Origin: Pelagibacterium montanilacus
GTDB taxonomy: Bacteria; Pseudomonadota; Alphaproteobacteria; Rhizobiales; Devosiaceae
Reading direction: 5' to 3'
Assembly (NCBI RefSeq): GCF_003992665.1
Contig: NZ_RZMX01000007.1
Coordinates: forward strand, 1-38,380
DNA length: 38,380 nucleotides
The position numbers were made by a program, and so were the translations under genes. Below are positions 23,617 through 31,721 of this stretch, piece by piece. The notes beneath the pieces were generated by a model. It did not search any database and was not told the DNA's origin. It was given only the letters and a program-made list of their open reading frames with translations. Within the stretch, counting starts at the first letter, position 1. The number at the start of each line of letters is the position of its first letter.

Positions 23617-24526
23617 ATGCATCAGCGCGCCGCCCAAGCCGACATGCTCCCACAGCGCCAGTGCCTCTCAACGAGCCTGATCACTGCTGTGGTGCTCATA
23701 ACGCTTCTCGCCGCGATTGCCGCGGCATTCCCGTTCTTGTTTGGCGACGGGCCAGGCCCGAGCGAATACCTCTCGGTTCGCGGCGAGGCAGTGACGCTTT
23801 ACGGTTATGGGCCTTATCGCCACATGCCGGCAGAAATCGCCATCCAGGGTTTGGCGCAGGACCTCGTCACCCTCTTCGTTGGCGTGCCTGCCCTTCTGGC
23901 GGCGCTCTTCTGGGCCCTGACTGGCTCGAGGGCCGGTCATCTCGCTTTCATTGGCGCGGTCGGATATTTTTTTTGTGCAGTACACGCTCTATCTTGCCAT
24001 GGCGACCTATAATGAGCTCTTCCTCGTTTGGGTGGCGCTGGTATTGCTCAGCTCCCAAGTCCTCCTGCGAGTAGTTCTGATGAGGCCTGCCCAGACGTTC
24101 GTGCTGCCGCACAACCGTCTTCTAGTCGGCGGCGTCCTGCTGACCAATGGTACGCTCATCACCTTGTTGTGGCTGAGCGTCATCATTCCGCCTTTGGTGG
24201 ACGGGTCGCTCTATCCGGACGGACTGGCGCATCTGACCACCATGATCGTCCAGGGCTTTGATCTGGCGATCTTCATCCCGCTTTCGCTGATCGCCGGCTA
24301 TGCTTGTCTAAGGGGTCGTGCCCATGGCGCACTGCTGGCTCCGGCCTATTCGGTATTTCTGGTGCTGCAGATGACGGCGCTTCTGGCCAAGATCGGCTGG
24401 ATGACAGCGGCAGGTGCAGCGGCCGGCCCGGCGCTCGTCATCATTCCGGCGCTGCTCGTCGGCGCCACCATCGCGGCGATTGGCTCCATGCAGACGAACC
24501 TCGGTGCTCCTGACACTACCAAATGA
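23617..24526 (+). pseudogene. Polytopic membrane protein, frame broken at a T8 run
   Basis: Two frames form one protein of about 302 residues. The first (23617-24012) has membrane segments at LITAVVLITLLAAIAAAFPFLF, DLVTLFVGVPALLAALFWAL and GHLAFIGAVGYFF. The second (open from 23951 to 24526) continues VQYTLYLAMATYNELFLVWVAL, then LLVGGVLLTNGTLITLLWL, FDLAIFIPLSLIAGYAC, FLVLQMTALLAKIGWM and ALVIIPALLVGATIAAI. The frames meet at T8 (23967-23974); deleting one T restores a single reading frame with eight membrane segments. AGGAG precedes ATG 23617. I do not recognise a function. It may be decayed, a sequencing slip, or expressed through slippage. Confidence 0.75.
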
Positions 24527-24759
24527 TAATGGAGGAGCGCTGTTGCAACCCATATGGACTCGGTGGCGTAGGCCGAGCGCGAAGCGACCGGCAAGACATT
24601 CGCCGTGGCGGATCGATAGCGTCGATTTTCTAGGGCTGACCATCGACCCCCCTCTCGCGGCAGTTGATCAAGGGGCGCACCATGGAGCGATCGAGATCAA
24701 GAATGACCGCGCTCTGATCGTGCCCGATCTTTGCCGGCTGGAGCTTCGGGCAAGGGGGT
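24527..24759. other. Gap with no supported gene
   Basis: A 233-bp stretch between the convergent membrane-protein and hemerythrin genes. One frame gives a protein-like run (GAIEIKNDRALIVPDLCRL) but has no start and no family. It contains an 8-bp TTGATCAA palindrome at 24664 and a poor match to the FixK motif at 24687-24700. I see no convincing terminator. Confidence 0.4.
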
Positions 24760-25257
24760 TCAGTTCAGCCTGCCCCTGGAACCGCAGAAGCCGAACAGCG
24801 GCACCAGGAAATCTTCCTCGAAAGCGATGTGGCGGCGTAGGGCTTCGAAAAAGCCGCGCAGCATGTAACCCAGCGCTTCGGCGGAGAGCCTGCGTTCGCC
24901 CCGCACAAAGGACAGCAACGCTTCCTGTACTTCCTCGGCATAGCAGCTGTCTTCAAAATGCTCGTATTTGAGACGCTCGATGATCTTGTCGAGCCCAGGG
25001 GTTGTGATCCAGCGCTCGGATATCATTGGAAAGATCATCTCCTCTTCGACCTGATGGGCCTTGGTAATCAAGGGACCGAGCGCGCGCGCTGCATGAAGGC
25101 AAGCCTGCCGGTCGACCGAAATTGGCAAGGCATCGGCGATCGCTTCGAGTGCATCGCAAATAGCGCGCTGATCGCGATGAATGGTCGAAAGCGTATTGTG
25201 AATGCGCTCGGGCTCCAATGGCGTGGTGGCGTCGACAGGTCTGGTGCGAGGGTTCAT
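24760..25257 (-). CDS. Hemerythrin HHE-domain protein
   Basis: A 165-residue all-helical HHE protein. Candidate metal-site motifs in order are HRDQRAICDALEA, HQVEEEMIFPMISE, HFEDSCYAEEV and HIAFEEDFLVPLF, the H...HxxxE...H...HxxxE pattern of hemerythrin di-iron sites. Such proteins bind O2 or NO or store iron. ATG 25257 lies 3 bp past the cydC stop; a TTG at 25263 would overlap that stop. Either way it reads as the third gene of a cydDC-hemerythrin operon driven from the FixK box at 28675. A role in O2 or NO sensing or buffering near the bd oxidase is inference. Confidence 0.85.
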   Translation of the reverse strand: MNPRTRPVDATTPLEPERIHNTLSTIHRDQRAICDALEAIADALPISVDRQACLHAARALGPLITKAHQVEEEMIFPMISERWITTPGLDKIIERLKYEHFEDSCYAEEVQEALLSFVRGERRLSAEALGYMLRGFFEALRRHIAFEEDFLVPLFGFCGSRGRLN

Positions 25258-25259
25258 TT

Positions 25260-26918
25260 TCAAGCGTCCGTGAGGCGACCGTTTTCGAGCCGACGCGTAG
25301 CCAACCCGATCTCGGCGGGAATATGGGCGTGGGTGACACAGACTACGGTGCGCCCCTCCAGCGCTCGCGCCATGTCGTTGAAAAAGGCCAGCTCGGTTTC
25401 TCGATCGAGACCTTGTGTGGGTTCATCCAGAACAACAATGTCGGCGGACGAAAGCAGTGTGCGCGCAAGAGCCAGGCGCCGCCCCTGCCCCGCAGAGAGC
25501 GTCGCGCCGATCTCCCCGACCATGGTGTCGAGACCCTGTGGTAGGGCGCGGACGGTCTGATCGAGTCTGGCACCGGCAAGCGCCGCCCAAAGCGAGGCAT
25601 CGGTGGCATCGGGCCGGGCGAGGGTGAGATTGTTACGGATGGTGTCGAAAAATATGGAGCTATCCTGGCTCATAAGCGCAATGCGGGCGTGAAGATCGGC
25701 CAATGCGACATGCGATATCTCTGTGCGCGCCACAGTGATTTTCCCCGCTTGCGGATCTGCAAGGCGAAGCAAGAGCCTCAGAACCGTCGATTTCCCGCTA
25801 CCGCTCGCCCCGGTGATCGCCAGATGGCCGCCAGCGGCCAGATCGATACTGAAATCGACAAGGACGGGGACGCCGTCATCGTAGCAGAAATCGACATGGT
25901 CGAAACAAACGCTGCTGCCCGGCGGCAACGGGATGGCCCGGACCGGTTCCACGATAGCCGGCGGGCGGGTCGCAATCGCCTTGAGGCGGTCAGCAGCGGC
26001 AAAGGCAGAGCCGAGCTTGCCCACCGCGCGGACAACGACATTGGTCGCTTCAAAACTTCCCATCACGGCAAGCAAAAGACCGACGAGCACCGCTCCATTG
26101 ATGGCGTTTGTTTCGAGCGCGGCAAGGCCCACGATCAGCGTGCCAAGCAGCGCTGCGGCGGTGAGTACCTGCACCCCGCCGCCGGCGAGCGCGACCGCGA
26201 GCCCCTGCCGAGAGCGCAGGCGCGAGAGTTCAGCTTGTGCAGCACCAAAACGAGCCGACACGTGGCGCTGCTGGTCAAAGAGGACGATGTCGTCATGTCC
26301 CACGACAGCATCGAGCACATGGACGCGGAGGCTCGCCATAGCATCAATAATCTGACGCCCCAGATCGCGGGTGAAAACGATGAGCAATGCGGGTATCGCG
26401 AGCGCAGCTGCAGCCATCGCGCCGGCGTAAATCCAATGGGCGCCGGGCAGGAGCCAGAAAAGGGTTGCCGTCATGGTGCCGCCGACGATGAGCGCTGTGA
26501 CGAGAGGGCCGATGGCGACGAGAAAGAGCGTATCGAGGGCATCGACATCGGCGGTCATGCGACTGACGAGATCGCCGTGACGCAACTGGCGGCCTGGCAA
26601 CGGCAGGCGCGGAAACAAAGACGCAAACAACCAGCGACGAATGTCGGACAAAAGCGACAGGGTCGCATTGTGGCCGACGAGCTTTTCGAAATAGCGCGAC
26701 AGGATGCGGATGAACGAAAAGCCGCGTACGGCCGCCGAGGGTGCAAAGAGATTGAACGATATTCCGACCGCCGTCAGCGCGGTGGCCGTTAGAAACCAGC
26801 CCGAGACGCCTAAAAGGGCTGTCCCCGCCGCCAAGGTTGTGAGCGACAGGGTCAGCGTCAGCGCAAAGGCACGCAGATGAGGCCTGAGCAGCGGAGCAAA
26901 AAACAAAAGCGACTTCAT
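25260..26918 (-). CDS. cydC: CydC, cysteine/glutathione exporter ABC subunit
   Basis: A 552-residue half-transporter with an N-terminal six-helix membrane domain and a C-terminal ATPase. Walker A is ITGASGSGKSTVLRLLL, the signature LSAGQGRRLALARTLL, Walker B IVVLDEPTQGLD and the switch His in VVCVTHAH. With CydD it forms the heterodimeric inner-membrane exporter of cysteine and glutathione needed for cytochrome bd assembly. The ATG overlaps the cydD stop by 4 bp (ATGA), indicating coupled translation. Length and order are normal. The signature LSAGQ rather than LSGGQ is a mild deviation; CydC proteins vary here. Confidence 0.93.
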   Translation of the reverse strand: MKSLLFFAPLLRPHLRAFALTLTLSLTTLAAGTALLGVSGWFLTATALTAVGISFNLFAPSAAVRGFSFIRILSRYFEKLVGHNATLSLLSDIRRWLFASLFPRLPLPGRQLRHGDLVSRMTADVDALDTLFLVAIGPLVTALIVGGTMTATLFWLLPGAHWIYAGAMAAAALAIPALLIVFTRDLGRQIIDAMASLRVHVLDAVVGHDDIVLFDQQRHVSARFGAAQAELSRLRSRQGLAVALAGGGVQVLTAAALLGTLIVGLAALETNAINGAVLVGLLLAVMGSFEATNVVVRAVGKLGSAFAAADRLKAIATRPPAIVEPVRAIPLPPGSSVCFDHVDFCYDDGVPVLVDFSIDLAAGGHLAITGASGSGKSTVLRLLLRLADPQAGKITVARTEISHVALADLHARIALMSQDSSIFFDTIRNNLTLARPDATDASLWAALAGARLDQTVRALPQGLDTMVGEIGATLSAGQGRRLALARTLLSSADIVVLDEPTQGLDRETELAFFNDMARALEGRTVVCVTHAHIPAEIGLATRRLENGRLTDA

Positions 26919-28600
26919 TGCGCAACCTTTCGGAGGGCAGACGTGCGGTGGCGCCGGTGAGGCACGGCAAAGAGCTTGCCGCCGGCCATGCGGTAGACGG
27001 CATCGGCTCGGGCGGCGACGGCATGGGCGTGGGTGACGATGACGAGCGCGCGGCCCAGGGCGAAGTCAAAGATGGCATCGAGGACTTCGGCTTCGGTTCG
27101 CTGATCGAGATGGGCCGTGGGCTCGTCGAGCAAGATGAGATCGGGATCGGTGAGAAACAGTCGAGCCAACGCGACACGCTGCGCCTGTCCGCCCGAAAGC
27201 CCCTCCCCGCCCTCACCGATGACTGCATCGAGCCCGTCAGGCAAGGCCGCGGTAAAGCATTTGACCTGCGCCAACTCGGCTGCTGTTTCGATAGCCGCGC
27301 GCGTGGCACTGGGATCGGCAAAGCCGATATTGTCGGCGATGGTGCCGAAAAAAATGCGCGGGTTTTGCGTGATGTACCCGATTTTCGGCCGGCCAGCGCC
27401 CCAGTCGATCTCGCCTTCATGGGGCAAAAGCCCGGCAATGGCGCGCAAGAGCGTGGACTTGCCGATGCCGCTATCGCCCATGATGGCGATGTGTTTCCCC
27501 GACGCGATATCGAGATCGAGCCCATCGAGGATGGGTGGGACAGAAAGCGTGCGGATGGCGATGGGACCGCGCGCGCGGATGGCCGCGACGCTGGGCGCCG
27601 CGATGGCGGTCGTAACTCCGATCTGCTTTTCGATTTCAGCCAGTGCCGAGCGTGCTGCGGCGCGGTCGTGATGATGGGCCGCCAGTTGCCGCAGGGGTTG
27701 ATAGACCTCAGGGGCCATCAGAAGGCAGAAAAAGCCAGAGGCAAGCGTCAGCTCGGGATGGAACGGGAGATAGCCCAGAAAGGTCAGGCCGACATAGAGT
27801 GCAACGCCCGCCACCCCCAGCGCGGCAAAGAACTCGAGAATGGCCGACGAGAGGAAGGCGATGCGCAGAACCCCATTTGTGCGCCGGCGTAGATCTTCAC
27901 TGGCGGCGTGCACGGCATCGGTTGCAGGTCCGGCCTGCCCCAAAAGCTTAAGGGTAACCAGCCCGCGCAACCGGTCAGCGAAATAGGCCGAGAGCTGAGC
28001 CAGCGCATTGGCCTGCCGATTGGTGGCCGCCTGCGCGCCCATCCCAGCAAGCGCCATGAACAGGGGTATGGCGGGAGCGGTGAAGACAAACAGCAGGGCC
28101 ACGATCCAGTCGATGGGAAAAAGGATGACCGCAAAGGCAAACGGCAAGAACCCCGCCGCAATCATGGCGGGCAGATAGCGCGCGAAAAAAGGCTCGATCG
28201 CCTCCACCTGATCCACCAGTGCCGCACTGGTGGCACCCGAGGCAGGGGCGACACCCAGACCGCGCTGGGGCAACAAAAGGCCATCAAACAGCGCGACGCG
28301 CAGCGTCCCCTTGATCCGCTCTGCACCGACTTGCCCGGCATATTCGCCCAGCGCCGAAAAGGCTGCCCGCACGCACCACAGCGCAGCGACAGCTGCGATC
28401 ATTGGAGCGACCGTACCAATCGGAGCGCCATCAACGATGGTGGCGCCAAGAATCTGGGCGAGGAGATAGGCCTGAACGACCAGCAACGCGCCGCTGCCAA
28501 GCGGGGCGGCAATGGCAAGGACGAGCGGCAGCCCCCCATCTTTGGCAATGGCCTTGAGCCGGCGATCGAAAGGGCGGTGGGTCTCGGAGGAAACGGTCAT
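26915..28600 (-). CDS. cydD: CydD, cysteine/glutathione exporter ABC subunit
   Basis: A 561-residue half-transporter, the first gene of the cydDC operon. The membrane domain has the CydD-type features GEYAGQVGAERIKGTLR and an adjacent EAIEPFFARYLPAMI. The ATPase has Walker A IMGDSGIGKSTLLRAIAG, signature LSGGQAQRVALARLF and Walker B LILLDEPTAHLDQRTE. It works with CydC to export thiols to the periplasm for bd oxidase maturation. I prefer ATG 28600 over GTG 28615, which has no ribosome site. It shares the FixK box at 28675-28688 with divergent cydA, 81 bp from this start. Confidence 0.93.
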   Translation of the reverse strand: MTVSSETHRPFDRRLKAIAKDGGLPLVLAIAAPLGSGALLVVQAYLLAQILGATIVDGAPIGTVAPMIAAVAALWCVRAAFSALGEYAGQVGAERIKGTLRVALFDGLLLPQRGLGVAPASGATSAALVDQVEAIEPFFARYLPAMIAAGFLPFAFAVILFPIDWIVALLFVFTAPAIPLFMALAGMGAQAATNRQANALAQLSAYFADRLRGLVTLKLLGQAGPATDAVHAASEDLRRRTNGVLRIAFLSSAILEFFAALGVAGVALYVGLTFLGYLPFHPELTLASGFFCLLMAPEVYQPLRQLAAHHHDRAAARSALAEIEKQIGVTTAIAAPSVAAIRARGPIAIRTLSVPPILDGLDLDIASGKHIAIMGDSGIGKSTLLRAIAGLLPHEGEIDWGAGRPKIGYITQNPRIFFGTIADNIGFADPSATRAAIETAAELAQVKCFTAALPDGLDAVIGEGGEGLSGGQAQRVALARLFLTDPDLILLDEPTAHLDQRTEAEVLDAIFDFALGRALVIVTHAHAVAARADAVYRMAGGKLFAVPHRRHRTSALRKVAQ

Positions 28601-28674
28601 GAAAAGGTCCGGCACGCAGAAAAGACAATTGCCTTTGTCAGCGCGACCCTATTGCCGCAGCGAACCGCACCGCC

Positions 28675-28688
28675 TTGACCTGAATCAA
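28675..28688. promoter_or_regulatory. Single FixK/FNR box between cydDC and cydABX
   Basis: TTGACctgaATCAA fits TTGAY-N4-RTCAA. It is the only box in the 151-bp divergent region, 70 bp before cydA and 81 bp before cydD, so one palindrome could activate both the oxidase and its assembly exporter. Confidence 0.85.
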
Positions 28689-28751
28689 GGAGGGCGGAAC
28701 CGAACACGATTATCGAGGACTACAATCGACCTTTCGACCAAGGCAAACCCC

Positions 28752-30347
28752 ATGATGATCGATCAAACCGTCGTCGACCTGTCGCGGGCCCAATTTGCGG
28801 CCACGGCGCTCTATCACTTCCTGTTCGTACCCCTAACGCTCGGACTTTCGTTCATGATGGCCATCATGGAGAGCGTCTATGTGATGACCGGTCGGGAGAT
28901 CTGGCGAAAAATGACCCTGTTTTGGGGCACACTTTTTGGCATCAACTTCGCCATGGGCGTGGCCACCGGCATCGTGATGGAATTCCAGTTCGGCATGAAC
29001 TGGAGCTATTACAGCCATTATGTGGGCGACGTCTTTGGCGCACCCCTCGCCATCGAAGGGCTGATGGCGTTCTTTCTCGAAGCCACGTTTATCGGTCTGT
29101 TCTTTTTCGGCTGGGACCGGCTGTCGAAAGTGGGGCATTTGGTGGTCACCTGGCTTGTGGCACTGGGGGCCAATTTTTCCGCGCTGTGGATTTTGATCGC
29201 CAATGGCTGGATGCAGTATCCGGTCGGCGCGACGTTTAATCCCGACACCATGCGCATGGAAATCACCAATTTCATGGAGGTGATCTTCAACCCCGTCGCG
29301 CAGACCAAGTTCGTGCACACCGTTTCAGCCGGCTACGTTACCGGCGCGGTGTTCGTGCTGGCGGTCAGTGCATTGTTTCTGCTCCGGGGCAACCATATCG
29401 AACTGGCCAAGCGCTCGATAGTGGTGGCCGCCAGCTTCGGGCTGGCCGCAGCGCTCTCGGTTGTCGTTCTGGGCGATGAGAGCGGGTATGTGGCAACCGA
29501 GCACCAGAAAATGAAGATCGCCGCTATGGAGGCGATGTATCACACCGAAGCGGCGCCTGCGGGGCTTGCGCTGGTTGCGTTTCCCCAAGCGGACGGCTCG
29601 ATCTGGGAAATCAAGATTCCATGGGTTCTGGGCCTAATCACGACCCGCTCGTTCGATACCGAACTACCCGGCATCGACGATCTGGTCATCCAGGCGGGCG
29701 AGCGGATTCGCAACGGGCTCAAGGCCTATACAGCGCTCGAGACCCTGCAGGCCGACCGCACTAACGAAGCAGCACGGACAACGATTGGCGAAACCTGGCC
29801 CGACCTGGGCTATGCCTTGCTGCTCAAGCGCTATCGCGTCGATATCGAAAACGCGACCGATGCGGAAGTCGCCATGGCGGCGGCCGATACCGTGCCCGAT
29901 GTGTGGCCCCTGTTCTGGACGTTCCGGCTGATGGTGGGGGTTGGGTTCTTTTTCATCGCGTTTTTTGCGCTGGCCTTCTGGAAGGCATCGCGCGGGACGC
30001 TAGACAAGCACAAGAGCTTTTTGAAAGTGGCCGTGGCGGTCTTGCCGCTGCCCTGGATTGCCGCCGAAGCGGGCTGGATCATCGCCGAATATGGCCGCCA
30101 GCCCTGGGCCATCGAGGGCGTGTTACCGACCTTTTACGCGGCCTCGGGGCTGACCGTCACCGACCTCGTGATCAGCCTCTCATTCTATGTCACCGTCTAC
30201 ACCATTCTGGCTGTAATCATGGTCTGGCTGATGACAAAGGCGATCAACGCCGGGCCCAAGGACTACGTGGCGCTGCTCAACGGGGAGACCGAGGAGGTGC
30301 CCCAAGCGCCAAGCCCCACTGCTGCCCACCCTGCACCCGCCGAATAA
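28752..30347 (+). CDS. cydA: Cytochrome bd quinol oxidase subunit I
   Basis: The 531-residue subunit I of the bd-type quinol:O2 oxidoreductase, in the inner membrane. LYHFLFVPLTLGLSF carries the haem b595 His near residue 19-20; KFVHTVSAGYVTGA carries the haem b558 His; RLMVGVG carries the b558 Met. GDESGYVATEHQKMKIAAMEA is the quinol-binding Q-loop with its Lys and Glu, and GRQPW is the late conserved motif. The Q-loop is moderately long, with an insert ending before TVPDVWPLFW. Start at ATG 28752 (a second ATG follows). First gene of cydABX, with a FixK box 70 bp upstream; bd oxidases have high O2 affinity, which fits that control. Confidence 0.97.
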   Translation: MMIDQTVVDLSRAQFAATALYHFLFVPLTLGLSFMMAIMESVYVMTGREIWRKMTLFWGTLFGINFAMGVATGIVMEFQFGMNWSYYSHYVGDVFGAPLAIEGLMAFFLEATFIGLFFFGWDRLSKVGHLVVTWLVALGANFSALWILIANGWMQYPVGATFNPDTMRMEITNFMEVIFNPVAQTKFVHTVSAGYVTGAVFVLAVSALFLLRGNHIELAKRSIVVAASFGLAAALSVVVLGDESGYVATEHQKMKIAAMEAMYHTEAAPAGLALVAFPQADGSIWEIKIPWVLGLITTRSFDTELPGIDDLVIQAGERIRNGLKAYTALETLQADRTNEAARTTIGETWPDLGYALLLKRYRVDIENATDAEVAMAAADTVPDVWPLFWTFRLMVGVGFFFIAFFALAFWKASRGTLDKHKSFLKVAVAVLPLPWIAAEAGWIIAEYGRQPWAIEGVLPTFYAASGLTVTDLVISLSFYVTVYTILAVIMVWLMTKAINAGPKDYVALLNGETEEVPQAPSPTAAHPAPAE

Positions 30348-30359
30348 GGAACAGGACAA

Positions 30360-31508
30360 ATGGATTTTATTCCAATCGATTACGAAAGCCTGCGGATAAT
30401 CTGGTGGGCGCTATTGGGTATCTTGTTGATCGGCTTTGCCATCATGGGCGGTATGGATCTGGGAATCGGTGCGCTCTTGCCTGCCGTGGCGCGAACCGAC
30501 GAGGAACGGCGCGTGCTGCTCAACCTGATAGGCCCCACATGGGAGGGCAATCAGGTGTGGCTTGTGCTCGGCGGCGGCGCAATCTTTGCCGCCTGGCCAC
30601 CGCTCTATGCGGTCAGCTTTTCGGGCTTTTATCTTGCCATGATCGTCATCCTGCTGGCGCTGATTCTGAGGCCGGTGGGGTTTAAATTCCGCGGCAAGAT
30701 CACCGACCGCCGCTGGCGCGAGGCCTGGGATTGGGCGCTGTTTGTGGGCGGGTTCGTGCCGTCGGTGATCTTTGGCGTTGCGGTTGGGAACGTGCTTTTG
30801 GGTGCGCCTTTCTCGCTTGATGCAACCTTGCGGCCCCAGTATCTGGGCACTTTCTTCGGCCTCTTGACACCATTTGCCCTTTTGTGCGGGCTGGTGAGCC
30901 TCGCCATGGTCGCCACTATGGGCGCCTCGGTCATCGCGGCACGCACCGAAGGGGCGATCGCCCAGCGGGCGCGCATATATGGTCGCTGGGCCGGGCTGGC
31001 CGCACTGGGGCTGTTTGGTCTGGGCGGTCTATGGGTCGCTTTCGGGATCGAAGGCTATGTGATCACCAGTACTGTGGTGACCGATGCGGCGTCGAACCCG
31101 CTCAACAAGACGGTGGCGCGCCAAGCGGGTGCATGGCTGGCCAATTACGGCAACCAGCCCTGGATGATGATCGCGCCGTTCCTTGGTTTTGTCGGGCTGG
31201 GGCTGGCGGTGTATTACCTTGGCGAACGCTGGAATGTGCCTGCGATCCTGGCCTCGGGGCTGGCTATATTCGGGATCGTCTCGACGGCGGGACTGTCGCT
31301 CTTCCCGTTCCTTTTGCCCTCATCGTTTGATCCCGATGCGAGCCTGACGGTGTGGGACGCGTCATCAAGCCATCTGACGCTTTTTATCATGCTGATCGCG
31401 ACGGTGATCTTCCTGCCCATCATCCTTGCCTACACCAGCTGGGTCTACAAAGTCATGAGCGGGCCGGTGACGCCCAAAAGCCTCGGCCGCAACCCCAACG
31501 CATATTGA
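30360..31508 (+). CDS. cydB: Cytochrome bd quinol oxidase subunit II
   Basis: The 382-residue subunit II with about eight membrane helices. Conserved blocks are LGILLIGFAIMGGMDLGIGALLP, GPTWEGNQVWLVLGGGAIFAAWP, and FKFRGKI. It pairs with CydA and does not bind haem itself in most members. AAGGA is 11 bp before the ATG, 12 bp after the cydA stop. Length and start are normal. Confidence 0.97.
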   Translation: MDFIPIDYESLRIIWWALLGILLIGFAIMGGMDLGIGALLPAVARTDEERRVLLNLIGPTWEGNQVWLVLGGGAIFAAWPPLYAVSFSGFYLAMIVILLALILRPVGFKFRGKITDRRWREAWDWALFVGGFVPSVIFGVAVGNVLLGAPFSLDATLRPQYLGTFFGLLTPFALLCGLVSLAMVATMGASVIAARTEGAIAQRARIYGRWAGLAALGLFGLGGLWVAFGIEGYVITSTVVTDAASNPLNKTVARQAGAWLANYGNQPWMMIAPFLGFVGLGLAVYYLGERWNVPAILASGLAIFGIVSTAGLSLFPFLLPSSFDPDASLTVWDASSSHLTLFIMLIATVIFLPIILAYTSWVYKVMSGPVTPKSLGRNPNAY

Positions 31509-31523
31509 GAAAGGACAAACGAG

Positions 31524-31625
31524 ATGTGGTATTTTGCCTGGATACTGGGCGTCGGGCTTGCCTGCAGCTTTGCGATCCTCAACGCCATGTGGTTCGAAAT
31601 GCGCGAAGACAAGCACTCCGATTGA
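31524..31625 (+). CDS. cydX: CydX small bd-oxidase subunit
   Basis: A 33-codon gene 15 bp after cydB, with AAGGA before the ATG. The product starts MWYFAWILGVGLACSFAIL, then NAMWFEM, a single membrane helix with the conserved Trp-Tyr N-terminus and the Asn-x-x-Trp of the CydX/YbgT family. It stabilises the haems of cytochrome bd. It is too short for most gene callers. The 96 bp between it and the next IS relic show nothing I can identify. Confidence 0.92.
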   Translation: MWYFAWILGVGLACSFAILNAMWFEMREDKHSD

Positions 31626-31721
31626 AACCCTTCGCCACCCTCTTCGAAAGCGGTCGGCACGCCGCTCTCGTTGTCGCTACGGTCACAGGGTGTTGATTAC
31701 CGCTGAGATCTGACCCGGGAT

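Noticed and set aside
24664-24671. TTGATCAA palindrome as a regulator site
   Set aside because: It has no 4-base spacer, so it does not match the FNR/FixK geometry and could be chance.
24687-24700. GCGATcgagATCAA as a tenth FixK box
   Set aside because: The left half has two mismatches and no gene starts at a suitable distance; the hemerythrin gene is already in the cydDC operon.
26918-28678. Long plus-strand frames opposite cydD and cydC (for example 26918-27892 and 27908-28678)
   Set aside because: Shadows of high-GC genes: Arg/Gly-rich, no ribosome sites, and the minus strand encodes clear ABC transporters.
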